Below are positions 1 through 8,040 of a DNA stretch of 46,956 nt, piece by piece. The stretch lies in NCBI GenBank assembly GCA_019456195.1, contig VRUK01000020.1:1-46956 (forward strand). Reading direction: 5' to 3'. The first letter of the stretch is position 1, and the number at the start of each line of letters is the position of its first letter. Position numbers and translations under genes: made by a program. Under the pieces are notes generated by a model. That model had not been told where the DNA came from, ran no database searches, and saw only the letters and a list, made by a program, of their open reading frames with translations. The DNA comes from Planctomycetota bacterium. GTDB lineage: Bacteria; Planctomycetota; Phycisphaerae; Sedimentisphaerales; Anaerobacaceae.

Positions 1-649
1 CCTTTTGTGCATTGGCGTTTGTTACTATCTTGTCCTTGTCTATAATGCCTGTTACAGCAAACCCGGCTTTTATTTCACTGTCGTTAATACTGTGGCCTCC
101 GATAATTGCCGCTCCCGCCTCGTTCATCTTGTCGATGCCACCGGAGAGAATTTCATTCATCGCTTTGTCTGGGACTTTGCGAACAGGAAACCCGAGCACC
201 GAGACCGCCGTCATGGGGGTGCCGCCCATTGCGTAAATATCACTTACCGAATTTGCCGCGGCCACCTGCCCGAACATATAGGGGTCATCCACCGAAGGCG
301 TAAACACATCGACCGTCTGAACCAATGCCCTGCCGTCACCCATATCATATACGCCGGCATCGTCCCCGGCCGGAATCCCAACCAGCACACGAGGGTCATC
401 AACTGCGGGTAAACCTTTTAGAACCTGTTTTAAGAACGCCTGGTCTATTTTGGAAGCACAGCCGGCCTTTTCCACAAGTTTTGTCAATTCAATCGGACCT
501 GTCGGGCTCTCAAGCCGTTCGCCGGCACATAAACATATATCCTTCTCTTTGAAAATGTCACAGGGACATGGTTTTTTGGGGTCGCAAATGCAGTGCCCAA
601 GCCGTATGGAACGCTGCATAACGCGTTTTCGTCTTTCCATATTTATCAT
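1..649 (-). CDS. selD: Selenide, water dikinase (selenophosphate synthetase), 3' end beyond the left edge
   Basis: SelD makes selenophosphate from selenide and ATP, the Se donor used by SelA. About 216 N-terminal residues are present. The family core is clear: AGCASKI (Cys64, Lys67, equivalent to E. coli C17/K20, so this is a Cys and not a Sec form), PAGDDAGV (metal/ATP Asp), QTVDVFTPSVDDP, and NSVSDIYAMGGTPMTAVSVLG. The serine in AGCASK replaces the second, non-essential Cys. Before the core there is an unusual extension of about 50 residues with three Cys pairs (HCICD, PCPCD, ICLCAGE at residues 19-44). The ATG at 649 is preceded by GAGGATATTACG as a ribosome site. It lies 84 bp after the activase gene and appears to be the last visible gene of the dehydratase-type operon. 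Identity is seen directly; the role of the Cys extension is unknown. Confidence 0.93.
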   Translation of the reverse strand, partial: MINMERRKRVMQRSIRLGHCICDPKKPCPCDIFKEKDICLCAGERLESPTGPIELTKLVEKAGCASKIDQAFLKQVLKGLPAVDDPRVLVGIPAGDDAGVYDMGDGRALVQTVDVFTPSVDDPYMFGQVAAANSVSDIYAMGGTPMTAVSVLGFPVRKVPDKAMNEILSGGIDKMNEAGAAIIGGHSINDSEIKAGFAVTGIIDKDKIVTNANAQK

Positions 650-733
650 CGTAATATCCTCAACAAATAATAATGTCCAACAAGATTATAGCCTTTGCAT
701 ACCTTTAACACAAGCAAAGCGGCCCGAGGGGGT

Positions 734-1522
734 TTATGTCTTTACTTTGCTGAATCGCTTCGATGCCAGAATCGCCGCTCCGAGTGCGCCAGTCATCTGG
801 GGGTCGGGTGATACGGTAATACTTTTTCCGAGAGCAGATTCAAGGGCCGATTCCATCCCTGAGACCATTGCCACACCGCCGGTGAAAATAACAGGAGAAT
901 TAATGTTTCGTCCGGCCATTGAGACAATACGGTTGGCAATCGCAGCCTGAACCCCGGCGACAATATCCTCCATAGCCTTGCCGTCAGCGAGAAGGCCAGT
1001 GATTTCCGTCTCCGCGAACACAACACACATACTGCTTATAGCGGCTGGACTGCGACTTTCGGCGGCCAACTTACCAAGCGAATCGAGTTCGACACCGAGA
1101 CGCTGGGCAACAACTTCGAGAAATCGGCCGGTCCCCGCAGCGCAGCGGTCGTTCATAGCAAAATCCCGTACTTTTCCACCCCCATCCAGGCGCAGAAGTT
1201 TACTGTCCTGGCCGCCGATATCAATAATGGTCTTTGCCTCGGGGACAAGCCGGCATACTCCCGCGGCGTGACAGGTAATTTCAGTTATCGTCGTATCAGC
1301 GATGCTGACTGCGCCTCTGCCATAGCCGGTTGCCACAACGGCAGCAACATCTCTTCTATTGATTGAGTTTTCATTCAATACGTTTTGATAAAGCTGCGAT
1401 GTGAGTTTGTCCTGGGCGACACCCTGGTCCGTCAGGCCTTTCGCTATGACCTGCATATTTTCAGTGTCTATAAAAACTATTTTTATCGCCCTTGAGCCGG
1501 CATCTATTCCTGCATAAATCAT
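734..1522 (-). CDS. ATP-dependent activase of 2-hydroxyacyl-CoA dehydratase type (BadF/BcrA/HgdC family)
   Basis: This 262-residue ASKHA-fold ATPase should transfer a low-potential electron, driven by ATP hydrolysis, to an HgdB-like iron-sulfur partner. Visible family signatures are the phosphate loop GIDAGSRAIKIV at the N-terminus, DIGGQDSKLL near residue 100, NDRCAAGTGRFLE with the first 4Fe-4S ligand Cys, CVVFAETEI with the second, and FTGGVA near the C-terminus. The length is normal for single-subunit activases of the HgdC/YjiL/DccP-reductase type. Its ATG overlaps the stop of the preceding gene (ATGA), so it is translationally coupled to the three dehydratase-like subunits and followed by selD. 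The substrate of the complex cannot be read from this protein. Confidence 0.93.
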   Translation of the reverse strand: MIYAGIDAGSRAIKIVFIDTENMQVIAKGLTDQGVAQDKLTSQLYQNVLNENSINRRDVAAVVATGYGRGAVSIADTTITEITCHAAGVCRLVPEAKTIIDIGGQDSKLLRLDGGGKVRDFAMNDRCAAGTGRFLEVVAQRLGVELDSLGKLAAESRSPAAISSMCVVFAETEITGLLADGKAMEDIVAGVQAAIANRIVSMAGRNINSPVIFTGGVAMVSGMESALESALGKSITVSPDPQMTGALGAAILASKRFSKVKT

Positions 1523-2901
1523 CTTGTTCTCCGAGCTTTTATTGTTTCTACGAGGGCCTCCAGCCGGGTAAGCACTGTCGGGCGCATAGAGTCTATCACC
1601 GGCGGAACTTCAATCTCCAATACGGGAATATCAAAGTTGTCCTGAACAATCTCGCTGATTACCTCGCCTTCCAGCGCGCAATGACTCGCACCCGGTATTC
1701 TTGATATGAGCACCGCCTCGGCGCCAAATCTACTGATATCAGCGCATATCCGCTGCGCCCTGTCGGTTGATGAGCCGACCATAGGGTCGGCCAGTGCCAT
1801 CTGTGCCAGAGCTTCGAGGGGGAGAATGTCCTCGGGGATCGCATCGAGCGCGTGGGTGAAAAGATATTCGGTGCCGCATACTCTACCCCCGCAGTCTTCG
1901 AGAAGATTCATCACCTGTAAATCCGCCACGGGATTAACCCAGAAGATTTTAGCCGCATCTGCATCGAGGATACCAATGCCAGCTTTTACGCGGGCCTTCA
2001 CCTCGTCAAGCAGCTCTTTGAGCACCTCGATAGTCTCCTGACGGTCGGAACAAAAGTGTATCGCCAGCATTTCCGCGATAAGCATTTCGAGGGCTGGAAT
2101 GGGACACTGTTCGGCGGTAAATGTAAGGTTTCGAAGCTCCGCCAGATACGTGCGGACCTGATTAGCCTGCTTAATTCCGGCTGAAAGTTTGTCGGCATCT
2201 AATTTTTCGCCCGCTGTTTCTTCCAAGGCGGTTTTGATCCGCTGAAGTTCTGATTTGACGAACTCTACCTGGCATTTCGGGGCAGAAAATCCGCCCGGCA
2301 GATTTACCGCTTCTTCGCCCGGTTCGGCTTTGCGGCGATGGGGAATCTCCCACCAAAGAATCGAATGCCCAAGCCCGCTAAGCCGCTGAGCTATAGCGGA
2401 AAAATCGTCACAAGTCGCTCCGACGCTACATATTAACCTGTCGGGAAGAGGAAAATGCGCACCTGTAACAAAAGCACCTAACATCGCACGTACCGGACAA
2501 AACGATTCGTCGATACCAAGAGAGTCGGCAATGCTTAACAGGCCGGCACTTAACTCCATCACACATGGAATCCACCAAGCACCATCGGGATAAAAAGCCA
2601 CTAAATTATCAAACGAATACGCCATCACCGGGACAGTGCCCAAATCTTTCATCGTGCCGATGATTTTTTTCCCGGCTGCCCGGGCGGCACGCAGGCGGTC
2701 TTCTTCGGTCAGCAAAAAGTTCCACAACCTAAGGGCCGCAGCAGAATTATCAAACCGAAGCTTCAAGAGCCGCTGGTCGCCGTCATCGAGATGCCTGCTG
2801 AGCGGCCCGCCGTAATCGGGCTGGTATGTCCCTGCTTTGAGCAACTGTTCGTATTGCAGGTCCCACTGGCCAAGTGTTATTCGTCTCGGTATGTCACTCA
2901 C
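1519..2901 (-). CDS. 2-hydroxyacyl-CoA dehydratase / double-cubane family subunit (HgdB-like, first of three)
   Basis: A 460-residue protein with the two-lobe HgdB-type pattern: GKKIIGTMKDLGTVPVMAYS near residues 78-96, then candidate cluster ligands Cys113 (WIPCVMEL), Cys135 (SFCPVRAMLG), Cys158 and Cys164 (LICSVGATCDDF). A C-terminal half follows with FWVNPVADLQVMNLLEDCGG and an EIVQDNFDIPVLEIEVP end. It is known in this family that three or four Cys hold a 4Fe-4S or double-cubane cluster which is reduced by the activase. Translation probably starts at a GTG (2901) overlapping the upstream stop. It is more divergent than the 3896-5149 protein, and no acyl-CoA substrate can be assigned. Confidence 0.8.
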   Translation of the reverse strand: MSDIPRRITLGQWDLQYEQLLKAGTYQPDYGGPLSRHLDDGDQRLLKLRFDNSAAALRLWNFLLTEEDRLRAARAAGKKIIGTMKDLGTVPVMAYSFDNLVAFYPDGAWWIPCVMELSAGLLSIADSLGIDESFCPVRAMLGAFVTGAHFPLPDRLICSVGATCDDFSAIAQRLSGLGHSILWWEIPHRRKAEPGEEAVNLPGGFSAPKCQVEFVKSELQRIKTALEETAGEKLDADKLSAGIKQANQVRTYLAELRNLTFTAEQCPIPALEMLIAEMLAIHFCSDRQETIEVLKELLDEVKARVKAGIGILDADAAKIFWVNPVADLQVMNLLEDCGGRVCGTEYLFTHALDAIPEDILPLEALAQMALADPMVGSSTDRAQRICADISRFGAEAVLISRIPGASHCALEGEVISEIVQDNFDIPVLEIEVPPVIDSMRPTVLTRLEALVETIKARRTR

Positions 2902-3887
2902 TGCAGCGTCTCCAAAAATGCCCGGATTCGATTGGTTGTCCTTTGCTTTGCTGTTTGGTTATTACCCGCTGTGTCAATATCAAGAACAGGCAAGTCTGTC
3001 CAGTCTTTGAGCCGCTGAAGCTCAGCGTGCCACATATCGCACCATACGTAACGATGGAAAATAATCCCACGTACTGCTGTGTCGGCAAGCCTGCATTTAA
3101 GCCATTTATAAAGCCCACTGTTCGGCCTGCGGGACGCATCCTGGATACCGCAAAAATATGCGCTGGCCAGCTCCAATAACGGCTTGTCCCTAAGACCAAG
3201 ACGGTCAAACGGCGCACACAGACCGCGCTGCCCTGTTTCAGTAGCATCCAGCACTATGTGCCCGCCGGCCTGGGCGACTATGTCAAAGATATCAAAGTCC
3301 TGCCTCATCAACGGCCCGCCCAAAATCGCCAAAGGTACTCCTTCGATTTGCAGTTCGGGTACTGTGATATTGTTTAGCGTCTCACCGGGAGCATCCCGGC
3401 CAAACGCTGCAATTGTTTCAGCGTATTGTCTTGCAGGCAAATACCCCCCCGCTGTAAGAATAGATGTACGGGCGGTGTCATAATCGAGCATTATCTTTGC
3501 CAGAGCATCGTCCGATGGTGATTTACCGCCTAAGTCAATTAGAAATCGGCCGAGCCGTTTTAGCTCATCAATATACAGCTTTTGAACAGCAACATTCTGC
3601 CATGTATTCGGAACATTCATAAGAAATAACGGAACATCGCACCTGCGGAGGAGAATATCGTAAACGCGGCGCATCTGGTCACATACCGTTGTTATCACAA
3701 TTCCACCGGCTTTTTTATCCGCCATTACCTCATTGATAAAGCCCTGAACGAAAGGGCAAAGACCTTCTGTGCGACCGGCCTGGCTGGTAGTGCCCGCGGC
3801 ATCGGGTATTATTCTGCTCGGCCGCAGGCCATGAGCCGCAATCCATTCGGCAGGTACATACGGACAGGTGTAAATAATCGTTTTCAT
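2898..3887 (-). CDS. 2-hydroxyacyl-CoA dehydratase family subunit (second of three)
   Basis: A 329-residue, compact member of the HgdB/HgdC dehydratase subunit family. Three well-spaced cysteines match cluster ligands: Cys8 (YTCPYVP), Cys44 (GLCPFVQGF) and Cys69 (TTVCDQMRR). The PAEW, GLCPF and TTVCDQMRR blocks are typical of 2-hydroxyacyl-CoA dehydratase D components. The C-terminal half has GGPLMRQDFDIFDIVAQAGG and YKWLKCRLADTAVRGIIFHRYVWCDMW, the second Rossmann-like lobe. It is shorter than its two neighbours. The ATG is preceded by GAGGTAG and lies 8 bp after the upstream stop. With the neighbouring subunits it may form a heteromeric reductase or dehydratase; the composition is inference. 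Confidence 0.85.
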   Translation of the reverse strand: MKTIIYTCPYVPAEWIAAHGLRPSRIIPDAAGTTSQAGRTEGLCPFVQGFINEVMADKKAGGIVITTVCDQMRRVYDILLRRCDVPLFLMNVPNTWQNVAVQKLYIDELKRLGRFLIDLGGKSPSDDALAKIMLDYDTARTSILTAGGYLPARQYAETIAAFGRDAPGETLNNITVPELQIEGVPLAILGGPLMRQDFDIFDIVAQAGGHIVLDATETGQRGLCAPFDRLGLRDKPLLELASAYFCGIQDASRRPNSGLYKWLKCRLADTAVRGIIFHRYVWCDMWHAELQRLKDWTDLPVLDIDTAGNNQTAKQRTTNRIRAFLETLQ

Positions 3888-3895
3888 CAGCTACC

Positions 3896-5149
3896 TCAAT
3901 CGGACTGGCCTGCTCTTCCGCAGACCGTTTCGAATAACGCTTCAACCCTTAACGCAATGCGTGCCGAATCGGACGGCGAATAGTCCGTCTCAATCCGTAG
4001 ATACGGGATACCCAGCTCTTCGGAGGCCAGCTTTTTCACAAGGTATGATTCGACATCATACGTCAGGCAGGCCTGCCAGATAAGCTCTATAATGCATTGC
4101 GGGCGATACTCGGCAAACAGTTTACGAAGAACGTCCATGCGCCGGTCGTTTTTTGTCATTACCGAACACGGCAAACGAAAATACTTTTGGGCCAAAGCAA
4201 TTATCGGGTCCTGGATTGTTTCGTCAACGTCCTCCAGAATAGGTTTAAGCCCGGTGCAGTTGTCCATACATACAACAAGGCCACCGTGAGATTCGATAAT
4301 ATCGAGGACCCGCTCGGAGCCATGAACTATCGGCACACCTGTCATCAGCACCCTGACCTGAGAGTCCTTTGAGCGATCGGTTTTTTGAGATTTAAAAAAC
4401 TTAATCGCTTTATCATACTGTTTCAAGTCGGCGCAGTTACCGGAGATATTACTCTTAAATTCCAGCAACTGCCTGCCCGTCAATGGAGGTGATTGTGATT
4501 TCATCAATTCCGCCAACTCACGCCGTAATCGCCGTTCGTGATTCATAACAGTTATTGCTTTCTTAATTTTTTCATCCGTCACTTCTACGTCAAAATGCTC
4601 CTGAAGTTTGGTCCTTAGCTTGCGCAGCTCACTTATCCAATGCGCCATCGCATCGCTGTCCGCGGCTTTCTGAGGCAGTTCCAACACATACATAGGCCGG
4701 GTTTGGTTCATCAGCTCGTACATCTTCTTTTTTCCGTCGCACGTCGTCTCGGCCACAATTAAATCAGCCATTTCGAGGAAGGGATTCGCCTTTTCGATAT
4801 GATATCCGTACGTCGATTTAATCAGCGGACAAAGGTTTGCGGGCAGGTCTTCTTCGGCAGGGCCAATCATTTCCGCCGAGCCGCCGCACAGACATACAGG
4901 CAGCGCATCGGCAGCCATAATCAACTCCCGCGGGGTATATTCACACATAATACCAACTACGTGTTTGCCATTAGCTTTGGCCTGCGTAGCGTATTCAAAA
5001 CAGTTCTGTATCATCTTGCCAAACCACTCTAAAGGCCCGCCGGCCAATTTTTTTTCCGCAGAGCTTCCGGAATCGCATTGCGGCTGCGGCGAATTGCACG
5101 GATTACTCGTATTGATTTGCGGCTTATTGTCACCACAGCATTTTGCCAT
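3896..5149 (-). CDS. Double-cubane-cluster / 2-hydroxyacyl-CoA dehydratase family subunit (third of three)
   Basis: A 417-residue protein closest in pattern to double-cubane cluster proteins and YjiM: GGPLEWF at 37-43, VGIMCEYTPRELIMAA at 65-80, LPVCLCGG at 83-90, LCPLIKSTYGY at 106-116, and ETTCDGKKKMYEL at 134-146. Candidate ligands are Cys69, Cys107 and Cys137. A second lobe carries LMTGVPIVHGSERVLDIIESHGG and DNCTGLKP. The N-terminus has an extra Cys-rich stretch (CC at 4-5, Cys18, Cys25) before the conserved domain. Known relatives use ATP-driven electron transfer to reduce small molecules or dehydrate acyl-CoAs. It is the second gene after the methyltransferase (28 bp gap) and has GAGGATAAAAA before its ATG. 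Confidence 0.9.
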   Translation of the reverse strand: MAKCCGDNKPQINTSNPCNSPQPQCDSGSSAEKKLAGGPLEWFGKMIQNCFEYATQAKANGKHVVGIMCEYTPRELIMAADALPVCLCGGSAEMIGPAEEDLPANLCPLIKSTYGYHIEKANPFLEMADLIVAETTCDGKKKMYELMNQTRPMYVLELPQKAADSDAMAHWISELRKLRTKLQEHFDVEVTDEKIKKAITVMNHERRLRRELAELMKSQSPPLTGRQLLEFKSNISGNCADLKQYDKAIKFFKSQKTDRSKDSQVRVLMTGVPIVHGSERVLDIIESHGGLVVCMDNCTGLKPILEDVDETIQDPIIALAQKYFRLPCSVMTKNDRRMDVLRKLFAEYRPQCIIELIWQACLTYDVESYLVKKLASEELGIPYLRIETDYSPSDSARIALRVEALFETVCGRAGQSD

Positions 5150-5177
5150 TTTTTATCCTCAAATCTTAAAACTAAGT

Positions 5178-5984
5178 TTACTTCTTCCTGCGTGCAACAA
5201 ACAGGCCCTGCGCAATTTTCCCCGCATGCGCCAACTCCTGCATGAAAACCATTTCCGCAGCCATCGACTGCATCAGCTCGCTGTTGAAGCCTATTATTTT
5301 CAGGGCATCATAAGTCAACTGCATATTAAGCATATTCAGGTACAAATCAACGTGCGGGGCGAACCTGCCGGTATCGGCAGCAGTGATGACCTCGCAATCG
5401 TTGGCCGAGAGTAAATTAGCGTAACCTTCGAGATTCTGTACGTTTGGAAACTTCATAAAAGTCAAAAAACGTTCGGCTTCGGTGTCACTTAGCCCAGCCT
5501 TTCCTTCAATCCAGTCGGTGAAGGCAATGACTCCTCCCGGCTTTACTATACGGGCCGCTTCTGCAATCAGCTTTTCCTTGTCGACAACATAGCACCACGC
5601 ATCCTCTCCCCAGACAAAATCCGTGCTTGCATCAGCTAATCCGCTATTACAGACGTCTGCAAGAGTAAATTTAATTTTGTTGGACAGGCCTTCCTGCTCA
5701 CACCGAAGGCGTCCCTGTTCGACAACTTTTCCCGTAACGTCAACACCCTGCATCCGGGCCACGTCTCGAAAACGCACAAGAAACCTCATCCCGGCGCCGT
5801 TACAGCAGCAAAGGTCAACGCCTTTCATTCCGGAGCCGATACTCGCTTTCTCGGCAAGGTCCATCGAGGAAGCAAAACCGCCGATATGAATCTGCTCTCC
5901 CATTATCATTTCCCAAAGCCGTCCTTCAGGCCCGCTGTAAACCAATTGAACTTCTTTTAGACCAATGTTATTTGTACTTTTCAC
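5178..5984 (-). CDS. SAM-dependent class I methyltransferase with Cys-rich motif I
   Basis: A 268-residue methyltransferase. Motif I is GVDLCCCNGAGMRFLVR near residues 54-70, where the usual acidic-x-Gly-x-Gly-x-Gly loop carries three consecutive Cys. Motif II (MQGVDVTGKVVEQ), motif post-II (IKFTLADVCNSGLADASTDFVWGEDAWCYV) and motif III (EAARIVKPGGVIAFTDWIEG) are normal. The pattern GFASSMDLAEKASI before motif I recalls sarcosine/dimethylglycine methyltransferases, but the substrate is not clear. It lies between the outer-membrane barrel (43 bp gap) and the dehydratase subunits (28 bp gap), so it probably belongs to the same transcript. A small metabolite or a selenium or thiol compound are possible substrates; that is inference. 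Confidence 0.82.
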   Translation of the reverse strand: MKSTNNIGLKEVQLVYSGPEGRLWEMIMGEQIHIGGFASSMDLAEKASIGSGMKGVDLCCCNGAGMRFLVRFRDVARMQGVDVTGKVVEQGRLRCEQEGLSNKIKFTLADVCNSGLADASTDFVWGEDAWCYVVDKEKLIAEAARIVKPGGVIAFTDWIEGKAGLSDTEAERFLTFMKFPNVQNLEGYANLLSANDCEVITAADTGRFAPHVDLYLNMLNMQLTYDALKIIGFNSELMQSMAAEMVFMQELAHAGKIAQGLFVARRKK

Positions 5985-6027
5985 AATAATGCTCTTTCAA
6001 TAAGTGTTTCTCGTGCTACTTTTCTTT

Positions 6028-6816
6028 TCAAAATTGATACGTTAAGCTCAAGTGAGTCCAAACCTCATCTTCATTATTAACAGAATCATCCATCGTCATC
6101 TGATAGTACAATGCCGGTGTAAAGGTCAGGTTTTCTGCTATTTCAAAACTTGTCGAAGCCCCTAAAGTTGCATGTGACCAATCGTGATCCACACCTGCAC
6201 CGTTATATCCATCATTATACGTTAGATCCGCAATAAGGTTTACTACATGCTCACTGCTGTCGGGAAGAATGCCGGGTATTGCCCAGTCATAGCCAAGACC
6301 GACTACGTGCACCCAGCCGCCTACATCCTTCAGGACGGCAGAGCCGGATTTTGCCGGCCACAGCTTGCCGACGTAGTAACTGGGAACAATACTCTCCGGC
6401 AGCATATTTGGCCATGAAAACTGCATTCCAACTTCCTGCAGGTCTGAATCTTTCGTCGGCGCATCTGTAAAATCATAGTACAGCCAGTTAATAGTATAAT
6501 CCATGGCACAGCATGTATCTTCAAAGACGCTGTCGCCATAATATAAAATGTAGTCAAATTCATCCAAATCCCTGAAGCCTGTCCTGTTAGCTCTTGAAAA
6601 CCAGACGGTCGTACCAAAGCCTGTCCCCCACAAGTCTATATCGATGCTTGGCTGTAGAGCCGAGTTATCATGGCCTAATATATTAAAGCCATGCCACATA
6701 TATTTGCTCACATAAGTTGTGTCGAAAGTAATTCCAATATCTTTCTCCTCGGCTTGTACCAGTCCCACAAGAGACAACAAAATCACAACACTCAACAAAA
6801 TTCTTACCTTACTCAT
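6028..6816 (-). CDS. TorF-like outer-membrane beta-barrel protein
   Basis: A 262-residue secreted protein. A Sec signal peptide is clear (MSKVRILLSVVILLSLVGLVQA, cleavage after about residue 22). The mature part begins with ITFDTTYVSKYMWHGFNIL, resembling the first strands of the TorF/Gcw_chp putative porins, and continues as alternating aromatic and polar strands. It ends in Phe (LSLTYQF), the usual C-terminal signature for BAM-mediated insertion. AAAGGAGC lies 7 bp before the ATG. It is the first gene after the terminator at 6933-6972 and only 43 bp before the methyltransferase, so it may lead the operon that ends in selD. A role in uptake is inferred only from the barrel. Confidence 0.75.
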   Translation of the reverse strand: MSKVRILLSVVILLSLVGLVQAEEKDIGITFDTTYVSKYMWHGFNILGHDNSALQPSIDIDLWGTGFGTTVWFSRANRTGFRDLDEFDYILYYGDSVFEDTCCAMDYTINWLYYDFTDAPTKDSDLQEVGMQFSWPNMLPESIVPSYYVGKLWPAKSGSAVLKDVGGWVHVVGLGYDWAIPGILPDSSEHVVNLIADLTYNDGYNGAGVDHDWSHATLGASTSFEIAENLTFTPALYYQMTMDDSVNNEDEVWTHLSLTYQF

Positions 6817-6932
6817 TCTTAGCTCCTTTCAAATAGAGTTTTCCGCGCTATGTTTCTTTTGGTACTTTCTATTTCCATGTTTCTTCTATTTTCCCCCATC
6901 CAATTACCTTTACCTGACTTTATTTATTCCAA

Positions 6933-6972
6933 TAAAAAAGGCGGGCAAGAGAATTTTTCTCTTTGCCCGCCG
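6933..6972 (-). terminator. Rho-independent terminator of the 6994-7647 selenoprotein gene
   Basis: On the minus strand a long GC-rich stem (GGCGGGCAA...TGCCCGCC, with an inner AGAGAA/TTCTCT helix and a small A-rich loop) is followed at once by TTTTTTA. It starts 22 bp after the distal UGA at 6994. That placement supports the view that the gene ends there and not at the internal UGA at 7120. Confidence 0.9.
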
Positions 6973-6993
6973 GCGTTCGTGGCTCGATTTCTT

Positions 6994-7647
6994 TCACTCT
7001 ATCAAGTGCCAGGTTTTATCCTGGATTGTTTCAAAAGGCCCCAGATTGACATCCACCTGCACCTGGTACTTGCCCTTGAAATCTTCTGGCACTCGCCACG
7101 AGTACCGGCATGTGCCGCCTCAGCCATACTCGAATTTGCCCGTTGCAAGAACGCTACCGGCCTCATCGATAATTTTCACCTTAGGTGCACTGGCTCTCTT
7201 GTTATTTTGCATTACAACGTTCTGATAGTGCTCACCAGCCTTACCGATAATATTAAAATCTATCGAAACTTTCGTACCGGTAAAGAGAGCTTTGGTTTTA
7301 ATCTGAAACGGCGGGCCTAATTTAAGGACTGTTGTGTCGTTGTTTTTCACTTTGATTGTTGAAAGCTGTCCCCACGGCCCTCGGCTCTCAAGCCCCCACT
7401 TATCGCTTTTGCCCTGCTGCATCGAGAGCTTCAGCCATTGCGGCCTGTGCAGCCGTGCACTTACTTTGCTCGGCTGGTCTCCTGAGCTAATTATTGCTTT
7501 ACCAAGCCAGTTGTTACTAAGCCGCAACGTAGTAACAGCACCGCCGGCATCGATCTTTATAAGGCCTTTCCTCTGCGAAGATAAGAATAAAAGCAGACCC
7601 GCCCCCGCTATAATAGCAACGGAAATCCATATATCTCTCTTCTTCAT
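6994..7647 (-). CDS. Candidate new selenoprotein: membrane-anchored extracytoplasmic protein with Sec176 (UGA at 7120-7122)
   Basis: Read with the in-frame UGA at 7120-7122 as selenocysteine, this gene encodes 217 residues. Residues 5-22 form a membrane anchor (IWISVAIIAGAGLLLFL). The rest is polar and beta-rich, probably outside the cytoplasm. The Sec motif is EYGUGGTCRYSW, with a Cys four residues after Sec, a plausible selenenylsulfide pair. The 41 residues after the UGA (WRVPEDFKGKYQVQVDV...) read as ordinary protein, and the frame closes at a UGA just before a strong terminator. A SECIS-like hairpin starts 14 nt after the UGA. The ATG at 7647 (MKKRD) is chosen because it begins directly before the anchor; a frame open to 7827 upstream lacks protein-like content. 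It is divergent from selA, 393 bp away. No family was recognised. Confidence 0.8.
7088..7106 (-). promoter_or_regulatory. Bacterial SECIS-like hairpin for Sec176
   Basis: On the minus strand GGTACTCG-TGG-CGAGTGCC forms eight continuous base pairs (one G-U) with a three-base loop. The loop begins 22 nt after the UGA and has G in its second position. Bacterial SECIS elements bound by the SelB winged helices have their apical loop about 16-37 nt after the UGA with a G at the loop start. The element lies inside the coding sequence, as in formate dehydrogenase genes. Confidence 0.75.
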
Positions 7648-8040
7648 ATCTTTGCTACCTACTTTAAACTTTTCGCATCGAAGATATATGTTATGCCAAA
7701 TCAGATATAAATGCCAAGTAAAAAAAGCCCGACAAAAACTGTATTTCCTTATTCTATTATGTGCCTGGTTTTGTACTGTTTTATTCGATAAAAACACTTT
7801 GTAGACCTTGCACCCTCTTGTTTTCATAAATTAGACGCTGAAACAGCGATTTCGTTACGTTTTTTCTGTTTTTCCTGAAAAAATTGCAAAATATTTCGAA
7901 TTGCTTCACCAAAAGTATTCCCCCAAATATCCGAAGAAAAACTCCAACGTCAAATCTCTTGTTTTCCCAAGCAGGATAATGTAGAATAAATTTTATTATT
8001 TGTCTTAACAGTCCCCATTTTGCATAAATATAGGTACTTT
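7648..8040. promoter_or_regulatory. Divergent intergenic region between the selenoprotein gene and selAB, with a possible selA promoter
   Basis: 393 bp without a convincing gene. On the plus strand TTGTTT (7959-7964) and TAGAAT (7982-7987) are 17 bp apart and could be the selAB promoter, about 50 bp before the selA ATG. The region is AT-rich and holds no clear operator. Promoters for the minus-strand selenoprotein must also lie here but none is distinct. Confidence 0.35.
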
